From contig NC_045129.1 of NCBI RefSeq assembly GCF_007655135.1, positions 38,069,122 through 38,133,121 of the forward strand: a stretch of 64,000 nucleotides of DNA, in the 5' to 3' direction. Both the position numbers and the translations under genes were made by a program. The number at the start of each line of letters is the position of its first letter. Positions within the stretch are counted from its first letter, which is position 1. The stretch comes from Punica granatum. Lineage: Eukaryota > Streptophyta > Magnoliopsida > Myrtales > Lythraceae. The notes under the pieces were generated by a model. The model made no database searches, was not told the DNA's origin, and worked only from the letters and a program-made list of their open reading frames with translations. Shown here piece after piece: positions 1 through 11,334 of this stretch.

Positions 1-537
1 TCTTATGCGTGTGTATATAATTGTTCCATTTTTTTATTACATTTTCATATTTAACTTTTGAAATTTAAAAATAATCAAAATATTGAAAATGCCTAACGAA
101 AATTTATACAAATGTTATGTCTCGTTTAAACAAAAATAAACGTTTTGATCTGAAAGAGAAAATATCTTAAATGTTTTTGTCTTTTTCTATACTTATCTCA
201 AATGAAAATTGAGAAAAAATTAAAATTAAATATGATTTATACACTAAAAAGGATTAGCAATAATTATTCATTACCTTCGAGGTAATTTTTTTTACAAAAA
301 ATTCGAATTATAAAAATTAGATGATCTTTTTTTTAATGTTATTTTTATTTTCTCTCATTTTTTCTTTAACAGTGTTCACTCTTTTTGCTCTTCGTTATCA
401 TGGTTTTAATTCGAAATTTTACAAAGGCTTTTTTATATTAATTAATTTATTGCCCATATTTTATTTTTGCGTATTTTAAAATTCACTATGTTTGCAATAC
501 AACATGAGTATAAAATTACTAATGTACTTAAAATAAA
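1..537. other. AT-rich intergenic DNA, nothing recognised
   Basis: Very AT-rich sequence with homopolymer runs. I see no coding potential, RNA gene or terminal repeat in it. Confidence 0.6.
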
Positions 538-546
538 TATTTATTA

Positions 547-917
547 GGGTTAATAACTTAGAAAAGTACAACATTTGCACTTTTTTCTAAATATAGCACG
601 ACCTTTGAAAAATAATACAGAAATGCACTACCTTTACATTTTTTCCTAAATATAGCGTGGCCTTTAAAAAATAGTATAGAAAAGGCACGACATTCAAGCA
701 CGATATTCTTTTTTAACGTGGTAGAAGCACAGCTAAACTTGAAGGTAATGTCTTTCTGTGTTATTTTTTGAAAGTCGTGCTATATTAAGGAAAAAGTGCA
801 AAGGTCATACCTTTTTGTGCTACTCTCCAAAAGTCGTACTATATTTAAGAAAAAATGAAAATATCATACATTTTTATGCTATTTTTTAAATGTCGTACTT
901 TTCTAAGTGATTATTCC
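547..917. mobile_element. Mutator-like foldback element (non-autonomous) with 9-bp TSD
   Basis: The two ends are long imperfect inverted repeats. The left end starts GGGTTAATAACTTAGAAAAG and the reverse complement of the right end starts GGAATAATCACTTAGAAAAG, and pairing continues through most of the element. It is flanked by a perfect 9-bp direct repeat, TATTTATTA (538-546 and 918-926). A 9-bp target duplication with long terminal inverted repeats is the hallmark of Mutator-like elements. There is no ORF, so it would depend on a transposase elsewhere. Confidence 0.8.
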
Positions 918-1136
918 TATTTATTACAACTTCTTTTCGATTAAACATTAGAATTAGTATTTTTTTTCTTTTGTTTCAGTTAACTACTTCAAAAGTACGA
1001 CAAATACATAATATAGTTTGATAATGTGCAATATTAAAAGATTATACCTTCAGTTCTTATATTAACCTTAATTTTGTAATGTAAATCGACTTAATTTTTG
1101 CAAGAAAATTGAATAAATTATCTATGATTTTTGATA

Positions 1137-1375
1137 ATACCAATTATGTTTTATTTAAATAAAATTATCAATATACATTAATGATTTTAAGTAATTCATA
1201 TTTATTGATTTGGTATCTTTAAACCAACCAATAAGATTATTAATGATATCATATAATTAATTATATATTTCTCGAATGAAATTTAAATTATATATATATA
1301 TATATATATATTTTATAGCATTATATGAATATTATGTCTTACCACTTAATTGAGAAACCTTTCGCGAGAAATGCA
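1137..1375. repeat. AT-rich dispersed repeat, copy 1
   Basis: This stretch aligns, with substitutions and a different AT microsatellite length, to 35456-35690. Shared landmarks in the same order are a block ending CAATAAGATTATT, then AATTAATTATATATTT, then CACTTAAT(T/C)GAGAAAC. Two diverged copies in the same orientation indicate a dispersed transposon-derived repeat. I cannot assign its class. Confidence 0.55.
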
Positions 1376-1626
1376 CGTAGAGATTCACTGGTGTCAAAAA
1401 AAAACCTTCGACCATTTTAAGGACCAATTAATTAATCGGAGCGGGTACGTATGCGCTATGTTCTGATGTCAGCCGTATGTAGTCATTCCTACATCCAAGT
1501 GTCTGGTTGGTAGATTTTATAACCAGTAGAATTTTTGTAGGTGTACATTAATTACTTGATATATAGAAATTATTGTACATTTTGTCCATTAATAGACTCA
1601 AACACAATACTTTATTCAAGAGGTGT

Positions 1627-1778
1627 GGACACCGAATGCATGGAGTGAGGAGTTTGCAAATGAATTTCACCGATGTCCTCACCTTCCAATCAAGTCTCCC
1701 ATGGACACCGAATGCACGGAGTGAGGAGTTTGCAAATGAATTTCATGGATGTCCTCACCTTCCAATCAAGTCTTCCAT
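1627..1778. repeat. Tandem duplication, two 76-bp units
   Basis: Unit 1 (1627-1702) and unit 2 (1703-1778) both begin GGACACCGAATGCA and both end in a CCAT context. They differ at only a few positions. The reading frame stays open across both units, but the translation resembles nothing I know and no gene structure surrounds it. Confidence 0.85.
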
Positions 1779-3180
1779 GGAGCAATTAATTTCTTCCAAT
1801 TAAATTCGGCATTTCCATAGATTAATTGAACTTAATTTATTTTTCTTGTACTAGACTCATTAAACCTTCTTCATAATCAAAAAGAAAAATAATTTATAAA
1901 TGTATTTCACCACATTCTACTATTGCTCTATTCAGTCTACCATAAACTATTAAATCCGCGTTTATTTCATTCCAATATAATCTAGCAACAATTTTCTAAG
2001 AACAAATAAACCTTTTCTGCAAGACAGACAAAATTTCTCAATGCTTAACCTTAATGTACTCAAAAACTTATCAAATGAAAAGACAGTCATCCGAAAAAAA
2101 ATACAGAGAGACCAGCCCCTTGGATTGGAGGGAGAAATGGATGGATGTAAAAATATATAGTTGCTTTCCGGAGTCTATGGGAGTGGGAGGAGACAGAGGA
2201 CCGGCAAAGAAGGGCAGTTGATGTTGAAATCAAAGGTGTGTTGATGGAACCCACATCATCATCATCCCATTACCGACTTAAAAGGACAAACATCTTCCGC
2301 TAATCTGCAAAGGAAAAACAAAGAAGTATTTTGAAAAAAATATCACGTCACTTATTGTGGATGAAAAAACCAACCATAAGATGGATGAGGGTTTTGAGCA
2401 TCGTCTACCTTCAAGTTCTAAAGATTAATGTTCAATTTGATTCTGAAAAAAATGATTAATGTTTCATAAAACCTATCGATATATTCTCTTTAATATGACT
2501 ACACACATGTCCCGGAGTTGCCGACCGCATGGATAAAATTAAATAGCACGAAGATACAATGACAATGAGAAAGCCGGTTATTTTCACGAGACACATTCAC
2601 ATACCAATTTGTGACTAATTTACAACACCACATGTATATATATATACACACACACACATATACAGTTTCGAGAGGAAACAGAAACAAGAAGATTAACAAA
2701 GGAGGGTTGTGGGGTGTACTAAAAGCTCATGTAGGCTTGGGAAAGTGTACCGAAGCTTTAGCCAATTCTTTCCTTCTGGGGATGCCCTTCAAATAGTGCT
2801 CGACTCCCGAGCCCCCTCTCCCCTCTCGTTCCCTCCCTGTGATCTCTCTCTCTGACTTCTCTCTCTCTCTATCTCTTTCTGCATCATTTACTCTCTCTCT
2901 TTCAAGTTTCAATTATCATTATTATAAAAATAAAAATGGGGGAAGGGAAAGGGAAAGGGGGTGGGGAGGGTGATAGGGATGTATGCATGCATGAAGGCAA
3001 AGTTAACTGTAGAAGGGGAGGCCTTGTGTCCCCTTACTTTTGTTATTCAAAGCAAGGAACTTGACAGGGACAGTGGGTCGTTGTTTCTCGATACTGATCG
3101 ATGTAGTCAGCCAAGAGAAATTAAGATCATAGAGTAGCTAGCTAGTAAAAGATATATACTGGATATGTATATATAAATAA
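1779..3180. other. Intergenic, CT-rich patch at 2805-2905, no gene recognised
   Basis: Contains a short CA/TA microsatellite near 2636-2662 and a strongly pyrimidine-rich tract (CTCTCT-type) at about 2805-2905, of the kind found in plant promoters and 5' leaders. No convincing ORF follows the CT tract. Confidence 0.4.
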
Positions 3181-3187
3181 AGGGGAC

Positions 3188-3330
3188 TTGATGTAGCGAC
3201 ACGAATGACTTATTTGAAATTAAGAGAGGTTACGGGTTCGATCCGTGTTAGTGAAACTCTCATATCTTTTTTTATTTCAATTTTCATATTCTTATACTAA
3301 GCACATAAATCTCTTCTATAATCGAGAAAA
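3188..3330 (+). repeat. SINE-like copy (tRNA-derived)
   Basis: Contains an internal polymerase III B-box-like match (GGTTCGATCC, about 3234-3243) with no tRNA fold around it. A tail ending GCACATAAATC followed by CTATAATCG also occurs near 55915-55940 in similar form. Best read as a tRNA-derived SINE. The boundaries are approximate. Confidence 0.4.
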
Positions 3331-3737
3331 AAGTTGGCGTATCTGAAAGCGAAAGGCGAACTCCCACAAAGACTTACCTGTCCTAAATCCACATTGCCAC
3401 TTTCAAAGATTGATTCTCATCCCACACATCCATTAGAACTAATATCTAACCCTACCCATAACATTATGTTTGGATTGAGGGGTTTAGAGATTTTCAAATA
3501 GGGAGGGTTTAGAGGTGTCATAAACCCCTCCAAAAACTTCTCTCTGAAAATTCTACAAAGAATTTGGAGGGGTTTGACAAATCCCACAAAATACTACAAT
3601 TCCGAATCCTCTAAATTGAAAGATTTATGAAGTTTACGTGAATCTCTTTGTTAAAATTTTTTTTTTTTGATATTTGACCCAAAACAAATCTAAAATTACA
3701 AAAAAAAAATTCCAATCATACCCTTCTAAACCCCTTA

Positions 3738-4570
3738 AGCCATGTTTGATGGTTGGGATAAAAAGTGGGATAGAATTTTGAAAATCCTTGTCTTTTGTTT
3801 GGACACAGTAAGATTGAGATTGGGTTTGGTATAAGGTAGGATAAATTATTGAAGAAATTATCCCATTGAAAGGGTGGGACAAAGGCAAATTGAGATTATT
3901 AATTTATATGGAAGGACGAAAAAGCCCTTGCCTTGCCATCAAGTTTACGAACTATGCCCTTTGCAATTTACAGGTATTCCTAATCAAAGAAGGCCACTTG
4001 GAGAAGTCGTCGCTAGCCTTAGAGCTCACCGGCTACCTCGATTAGTTGATGGTGGTCGGTGCAGGGCCAAGATCCTCTGAACTGTAATGAAGATTAGAGA
4101 AAGAGAGAGAAACAAAGGTCACCGGCGACTTCAATTAGGGCCGTGGTGGCCAACGTCAGGCCACTATAGCCCGATCTAGTCTCTCTTCTCTGCAATTTTG
4201 TTAAAATCCGAGCAGTGGTGGGTTAACGCCGCAGCATCGCCCAGTTGAGGTTGCTAGCAACCTCAAAAGGTGTTGGCGATCTCACTGGGGTTGTGGTCGT
4301 GGGCATCGGGCAACCACCTCCCCACAGCTATGTTTTTCACTTCTTTTTTTATTAATTTCAAAATTTTTTTATTTAGTAAATGTTAAAGTGTTGGTCGCAT
4401 TAAAGGTCATTTCTCTTCCTTACCGAAGGAAGGTCATTTCTCTTGCTTATCCCAATTCCAGACTGTGGAATGAATGAAACACTTCTTTAGGATATTGTAA
4501 ACCAATAGAACTTAAAATCCCAGCTCATTCCATTTCCATCCCTATCCAAATCCGACGACCAAATGTGGCC
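3738..4570. mobile_element. Harbinger/Tourist-like non-autonomous element with GC-rich core
   Basis: The left end reads AGCCATGTTTGATGG next to TTA. The right end, reverse-complemented, reads AGGCCACATTTGGTCG, also next to TTA. This is the GGCCATGTTTGG-type terminus seen in many plant PIF/Harbinger MITEs with 3-bp TTA/TAA targets. The right subterminal part matches 52910-53040 closely, which identifies a second family member at 52.3-53.0 kb. The centre (4110-4320) is GC-rich and includes GGTCACCGGCGACTT. No transposase is present. Confidence 0.6.
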
Positions 4571-4866
4571 TTAATGAATTCTATCCAATTAAGGATTTCG
4601 AAATCCATTCATGTTCCTTTAAAACCTTTGATCCCCTCTTAGCCGTTCATTACTTTCATAACCCCTCCTCCTCCAAATCCTTCAATGAGCACTATTCAAA
4701 GATAGTGTAAAAGATGTGCATGCTAAAATTACATCGCCCAACATTTTTACCATGTATTTTGTTGTACTGAAGACTAATGTCACATGTACGCTCTGGTTGT
4801 TGCAGACGACTAGACGTGATTTACATGCTTTGGGGCCGAAATGTAACATCGCCAGGTGGGAATCAT

Positions 4867-4868
<2 letters not shown>

Positions 4869-4898
<30 letters not shown>
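4869..4898. repeat. AT dinucleotide microsatellite
   Basis: Uninterrupted AT repeat of 30 bases. Confidence 0.95.
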
Positions 4899-4900
<2 letters not shown>

Positions 4901-5639
4901 GATAGAAATGCCAGGTGGGAATCATCGTTCATCAGTGGAGAGACATATGTATGTGTTTTTTTTTTTTTCCTCTCAGGTCATGACTTGGCTATAAGGCTGG
5001 CTGGCTATATTTAGTTAGTTAGCTAGCTTTAATGAAGTCGTAGTAACATGCATAGGGCACCCAAGATGGTGCAAAGGTATATGGGGAAATTCACGACTGC
5101 ACGGAGGAAAGTAAGCCCATCCTGTATCCTTCATTGGGACATTCACCGAACTCGATCGGGTCCCCCTTGTTTGAATGGAACAGTGGTGTCTCATCATTCA
5201 TCAGTCCTTTCAAAAACCAACACACACATCCAACATTATTTTACCAATTATTATTTCCTGCCATCGTACTTTTGTCCTAGACTGAGACTTAATTAGAGCT
5301 CTCTCTTGGTTCACCACTTAGAAAGAAAAACATATAGAATCATATATAATTGCCATTCAATTCCCCTCATTTTTATATATTTTGGCCTGATATATATATA
5401 TATATATATATGCATGTGTGCGTATATGTCAGCGTGCGTTATGTATACAATTCCAATTTCTCCAAGCTCTCTGAGTTTTCTATTTTCTTATTGGGGACAA
5501 GTCCAAGTTCTTTGAGTTGCTAATCCTGCCTTATCTTTTTTATTCAATTAATAAGCCCATAAATCTAAGCTTTTTATTATTATTATATACATCAAGTGCT
5601 TATCATTAATAAAAGATGGCAATAAAAGCCAAATATATG

Positions 5640-6384
5640 TACACAATACAGGATAGAGTTTTATGGATCCCTCACAAGTCGGGGTTGTACTCTATAGCTA
5701 CTGTCTGGAAGTGTTTACGTCCCAGAGGTCCAAGAATTGAATGGACCAATGCCATTTGGTTTGACGGGCATTTACCTTGTTCATCATTCATCAGCTGGCT
5801 TTGTGTACCTAATAGATTAGTGACTAAGGACCGTCTTTTAAATTGGGGGATTCAGCTCGCAGCAGCTGAATGTGAATTTTGTAGTTTACAGTGGGAAACT
5901 CGTGACCATTTCTTTTTTGAATGTCATATCAATCAAGGAATCTGGAGAAGTCTGTTGGCTAGAATTGACTTGCATCGATCTATGGTCTGTTGGATTTCTG
6001 AATTCAATTGGATGACCTCTCTTCGGGGCAAGAAATTTGATGTGATTTGTCTAAAACTTCTCTGGACGCATTACATTTACAGTATATGGCGAGAGAGGAA
6101 CATTAGAATGTATCAAGGTCAGATCTCATGTACAGTGGCTATGGTTCGGAAGATATTTGCAGACGTGAAAGTAAAGTTAATTGTACTCCCCCGATTCTCT
6201 CACAAAGTTGTAAATTCCGTCCTAGTCGATTATATGTTTAACCCCCCTCATTCAGCTCATAGCTAACATACTTTGGGGTGTAATTAGGGGTCTTCTTAGT
6301 TTTGTTGATATTTGGAGTAAATGGTATTTGATGTAAATCCCTTTTGATTAATGAAAGTATCTACCATTTATCCAAAAAAAAAAT
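5640..6384 (+). mobile_element. LINE (L1-type) 3' fragment with RT zinc-binding region
   Basis: An open stretch to 6266 encodes the C-terminal part of a plant non-LTR retrotransposon polyprotein. A WIPHKSGLYSIATVWK block is followed by WLCVPNRLVTKDRL and then the Cys/His zinc-binding zf-RVT region (CEFC, then ETRDHFFFEC with HINQGIW). After the stop comes an untranslated tail ending in an A-run at about 6375-6384. The endonuclease and RT domains are missing, so this is a 5'-truncated copy, as expected from incomplete target-primed reverse transcription. No target duplication was recognised. The frame is open for about 210 codons, so it is not very old. It is not a cellular gene. Confidence 0.85.
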
Positions 6385-6949
6385 ACATGGGTGCCTCAGT
6401 ATAAATAACAGAGAGGAAGGCATGAAAAGGGCGTGACAATATAAGAGAGGAAAGATATTGAGAAAGAGGGGATTCAAATCCAAGCAACAATATCTTCATT
6501 TTAATGGATGCCAAATTGAGCTGACTAATTATTACCACGCATATTTTCTTGAAAGTGTGTTGATAATAGGTACGATAAAAATGAAGGTCAAAAGAGATGA
6601 ATGTCTACGGATATCTAACGACATTTTTACAGACCACCCAAGTCATTTTTCATCTAACCAACAACAATGAAAGAATGAGAGAAGAAACAGAGAGTCCGAT
6701 TAGAGGCTGATAGATGAAGACCTTTATGCAAGTAGTTTCGTCGGGGCAGCACAAAGGCAAATAAAAGATCCGTCCGAGTTATGTAACTCTGCCAATTCCG
6801 GAGAAACCTGGCTTTCCAATCACTGAGCAGTCATCATTCCATTTAAACTAGTAATCCTTGGGGAGGTCTAGCATACCTGAAGTCTCGGAGGTCTTGAATT
6901 CGACCATTTTCGAACTCCCTCCGAGGGGCTTTCGAAGATGGCCCATAAA

Positions 6950-7245
6950 TTTAGGCTAATAATAATAGAGAAAGGAAAATAAAGGGTATGAAAAAGTCTA
7001 GTCATGAGAATTGAATTTAGAACCTCTAGAATTATAGATAAGAGCGAGTGCTATTATATTAATTAAGCTTTAATTTCTCGAGTATATTTTATTTTTTTGT
7101 TTGATTTTAAGGAAGGACTATGCCTTAGTGTAAGAATAGAGAAAACTAAATAAAGGGATATAAATTCCCTCATGATCGATGAGAGTTGAATCCAGAACCT
7201 CTTGTTCTGAGTCGGCGATTTATGCCATTGCATCAAACCCCTTCC
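6950..7245 (-). repeat. Two adjacent SINE-like copies (minus)
   Basis: On the minus strand, two consecutive blocks (about 7100-7245 and 6950-7075) each carry a diverged B-box-like segment (GGTTCTGGATTCAACTC and GGTTCTAAATTCAATTC). Each is followed by a CTCAT(C/G) context and a tail similar to the copies at 3188 and 55800. No tRNA cloverleaf is present. The boundaries are approximate. Confidence 0.4.
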
Positions 7246-7744
7246 TTAGATATGTCTTATTTTTAGTGATGGAAAAGCTTTACTAGTATTGCCTTAGTGG
7301 AGAAGCGGAAGTATGGCAAAAGATGGGCACGAATTAGATATAGAGAGTAGCTAGGAAGTAATGTTAAATGGAACAAATATTTTTGTAGCAATTACTGTTC
7401 CAAGTTTGGTGAACTATCAATGCTGCTCGCTAGATATTGTCGTCAGTGAACGATGAATATGTCAATCCAAAGATTCCAGAAAAGGGAATTGTCGTGGGTC
7501 CATGGGAAAAGATGGCCGGTGGGTTTATTTTGATTATAGATATATGCAATTTGTGTGATTGCATGGTCTATATATATATATATATAAAGTTGTATCCCAT
7601 TCAATATATAAGAGTGAAATGGTAAAATTAAACCATCTAAAATTTTAATTTAATTTTTGAAATAATATAATTAAATTAAAAGTAATTTAATATCATATAT
7701 ATATTTTTTGATCAAATTATACATAATACATTTATTTTATGTGA

Positions 7745-8575
7745 TATAACACGGGATTACATATTAAATAAGAATCATATTATTTACAATAACCTCTCAA
7801 TAAAAAAATTAATTTTGAAGCGATAGATGACTTTAGGGTCTATAATTGAACTAAAATTCATAAATAACACTTGGTTACATATTAAAATAAGAATTATATT
7901 TTTATAATGACTCCTCAATAAAAATTAATTTATTAAAAATTAATTTTAAAGTGATAGATGACTTTAGAGTCTATAATTGAACTAAAATTGATAAATAAAA
8001 AATATTAATATATAATTAGACTTTAATTTTTTTACAAATTTCCATTCTAAATTTATGTGAAAAACTTAGTATGAAAAATAATGTTCATATCATATGAAAC
8101 AAATAATTCTCCAAGCGCATAAAATTAATTATGACATACTCGTTTATACTTTGGACCATGATCTAGATAAGTTTACTTTATTTGAAACACAAAAACTATA
8201 ATTACATTGAATAACATTAAGGAGTGTAATCTCACTTTTGAATGCAAAGTTTTCAATGAAATTTCATAAAAAAATTACATGTGCGTAAATATTAATATAT
8301 AATTAGACTTTGATGTTACAAATTTCCGTTCTAAGTTTAAATTAAAAAATTTAGCATGAAAAATAAGATTCATATTATATGAAATCAATAATTCTCCAAG
8401 CACATAAAATTAAATATAGCATATTTATTTATACTTTGAACCATGATTTACATAAATTCACTTTATTTTGAAACCCAAAAAGTATAATTACATTCGAAAA
8501 CATTAAGGACTATAATCTTACTTTTAAAAGCAAAATACTTGATGAAATTTCATAAAAAAATTACGCATGCAGCGC
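7745..8575. repeat. Diverged tandem repeats in AT-rich DNA
   Basis: There are two nested duplications. A unit of roughly 120 bp (about 7745-7860 and 7865-7990) shares ATAGATGACTTTAG and GTCTATAATTGAACTAAAAT. A unit of roughly 290 bp (about 8000-8285 and 8290-8575) shares TATTAATATATAATTAGACT, TAATTCTCCAAGC and ATTTCATAAAAAAATTAC. The array ends in a short GC-rich patch (GCATGCAGCGCACG, about 8563-8576). It probably lies inside a larger transposon, possibly a Helitron, but the termini are not clear. Confidence 0.6.
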
Positions 8576-8579
8576 ACGA

Positions 8580-8829
8580 GTAAAAAAGACCAACTTAATT
8601 AATATAAGATCAATATATATAAATTAAGAACTACTCTTTAATAACCAAATAAGGTTAATTAAGTGCCATGGCGTTCTATTAATTTCTATCTTGGTCAATT
8701 TTTTTTTATTACCCAAAAATATTTTGACTTGGGTTCTTATATCTGGAATTATTTAATTTATGGATATACATTGCGCGTATATGTGTGTGTGTGTGTGTTA
8801 TGTATAGAAGTTGCAATTTTTATAAACTG

Positions 8830-8863
<34 letters not shown>

Positions 8864-10072
8864 TCTCTAATAGTATAGATGGATATATGTCACTAAACTT
8901 TAATGAAATGTTTCTCATGCATATTTCCTAAACTTTCCCGTCTGAAATTCTCATAGATTAATTAATTAACTCTAGATATATCGCACATTGGGTCGTTCAA
9001 CACTATATATTATAATGCTCACCAAAAAAGAAACTATATATTCATGCTCTTAGTACATCAGGCATTAATTCCCATGAATTATGAAACCCTGAAATTACAT
9101 TAAATTGCAAAAATGTTTCAACCATCACATCATCAGCATAATGTAACCAAATCACCTGACATGGGCAGTGAGATATGGTAAGTACTGGTGGCAAGTATTT
9201 AAAAAAGAAAAGGGCGACTAGATTTTATTTTATTTTATCATTTTTTTTAAAGAGGATACTAGATTTGGTCGATTCCTCTCAATGGGTCAAATCTTGCATA
9301 GGCTTTCCCGCCAACGTCAGGATCGACGGCTCATGAGTTATATTTGCTCTCGACCTGATCGCTAAACCAATATATATGATCAGTGTATCCGTAATCTGCC
9401 AAACTTGGATGAACCGATGGGAGGTTGAGGGGAAGTCGCACCACATAAAATTTTGACGCTCTAAGAAAATTCACATATTATTATTCAATTAATTTAGTGA
9501 CATCTCTGTTATTCGATTCGTCCCCTAATTTGGAAAATTTATGTTCCTATTCATGTGTCTGTCTTTAGTCCATAGTATAGCATAATAATACGTATGTTAC
9601 TGCCATATAGATGACAAAAAATGGAGATTATTGCCCAACAAATAGGATCATGGCCGAATTCAATGATCATATCTTTCATCCTGTGTTCAAGTCTTGCATG
9701 CTAGCGTTCAGTTATTATTTCATTCCCAAGAGATGAATGGAAAGAGAGGGAGGGGACCAAGAAGCGTGCATGGCCCCCTGCTCTCTGCTCCGATATTCAG
9801 CTTATAATCCCTAACATCGCACACGTCCCTTCTAGCCGCCCCGCAACATTTTACTATGTTCCAACTGGTTAAATGCATAAATTTGGATTTTCAAGAACTG
9901 GCCCCCTCTTTTATGCAACGTCCCGACTTAAGGGAAATTGTTGACCTAAACATATATAACCTCTAACTGGATCGGATGGAATCATGGTTTCCTAGAGAGA
10001 GGTACGGGCACCGGCCTTAAATAAGAACTAAGGGAGAGCACGAAGTTGTTCTCTGATTCATATATATACATA

Positions 10073-10111
<39 letters not shown>

Positions 10112-10630
10112 GCATCGGCCCTACGTGATAAGAGCTGCCTTGACACCGGCTCAGGACAGAGATAATAGGAAAATGTTGGAATTATAATCGAATCGACTAT
10201 TCTAATTGGTTGGCTAGTTACCGATAAGTAAATGAGAAAGTAGAGAGGCCCTGCACAGGGGAGTCACTGTAGTGCAGGGCAGGGGGGGGGGGGGGGTACT
10301 GGTTACTGCTGGCTCTGGCTGGGGTTGTTAAGTTTGGTGCATGGGAGCCCATTCAGTGTGGGAAAGAGGATTCGCAACTTTGCCATTTCCTCGTCTTGTT
10401 ATTATATATGCATAGGGAGAAAGCAAAGAAAGAAAATGCTATCCATGTCAGACTTTTATTGAAACACCAAACTCCCATCCATCCATCCATCATATCTAAT
10501 CATGAATATGAATAAAATATATTGTTAGTATTTATTTATTTTAAAAAAAGGAAAACTAAAATTCCTGAGTATGAGAAGGAAGAGCCTGAACAATGATGTG
10601 AGACATCGTCACATCATTGCCTATGTTGCG
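8580..10630. other. Intergenic DNA, no gene recognised
   Basis: Contains AT microsatellites (8831-8861 and 10081-10108) and a run of 15 G (10282-10296). Nothing else is recognisable. Confidence 0.5.
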
Positions 10631-10639
10631 TCAATCACT

Positions 10640-10815
10640 CGCATAATTGTTTTTTTGTGTGAATCCTGGTGTTGGATCTAAATTAATTGGGTTGAACCGG
10701 GTTGACCTGTTATAAAATAAAACTCTTCAAGCGTGAATTTTTTGTATTCATAGGGACTCGAACTCGAGACATTACTTAAGCGGAACAAACACCGAACCAT
10801 TTGAATTAATTCACA
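10640..10815 (-). repeat. SINE, minus strand, copy 1
   Basis: Read on the minus strand, the element starts in an AATTCAAATGGTTCGGTGTT context. It carries a good B-box (GAGTTCGAGTCCC, about 10750-10765), continues through AATTCACGCTTGAAGAGTT, and ends in an A-rich tail (plus-strand T-run near 10650). A second copy in the same orientation lies at 25630-25825. The polymerase III box, A-tail and repetition support a tRNA-derived SINE. Confidence 0.65.
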
Positions 10816-11204
10816 TTGGTAATCACTCGGATATTTATATATTTAATAGACTCACCGTCCACACTATGATTAATGATATGTACATGCCAAGCCAAAAAAA
10901 AAAGAACAAAAAGATTAACGATATGTACATAGTGCCAAAAGAAGCTATGTTGTTCTACCCAAAAAGAAGGTATTTCATTGTTCCAATTACACGACTAGGT
11001 TATTGTCTTTGAAAAGAGAACAAACGGTTGACCGGTCGTACATATATATATCCACGATACATCTATATTCATGCACACGAAACTCAATCCCATTGATGCA
11101 ATAATGATATATATACGTCTATGATAATACAGATTTCGTGATCACCGATCTTTGGAAACTAATAACATGCCCAAACAAATGCGATATCCCAAAGTAATGA
11201 CCAC

Positions 11205-11330
11205 GGCCTAGCTTGTGGCCAAGCGGTAAAAACTTAGTGGGTTGTCCGGGCATTCTAGGTTCGTATATCTCTTTCGTACGCCTCTATATATATTTTTTCA
11301 CGCTTCGATGAAAAAGAAAATGAAAAAAAG
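11205..11330 (+). repeat. SINE-like, tRNA-derived
   Basis: A head resembling a tRNA 5' half (GTGGCCAAGCGGTAA, about 11216-11230) is followed by a B-box-like GGTTCGTATATC (about 11260-11271) and an A-rich tail. It cannot form a full cloverleaf, so a SINE is more likely than a tRNA gene. Confidence 0.45.
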
Positions 11331-11334
11331 AAAA

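Noticed and set aside
2700..2910. MicroRNA precursor in the CT-rich region
   Set aside because: I looked for matches to conserved plant miRNAs that I could recall and for a stable stem, and saw neither.
8663..8878. Frame ending in a long alternating Ile/Tyr run
   Set aside because: The run is a translated AT microsatellite. No gene evidence.
11205..11330. Functional tRNA gene
   Set aside because: Has A- and B-box-like parts but no complete cloverleaf or acceptor stem. A SINE fits better.
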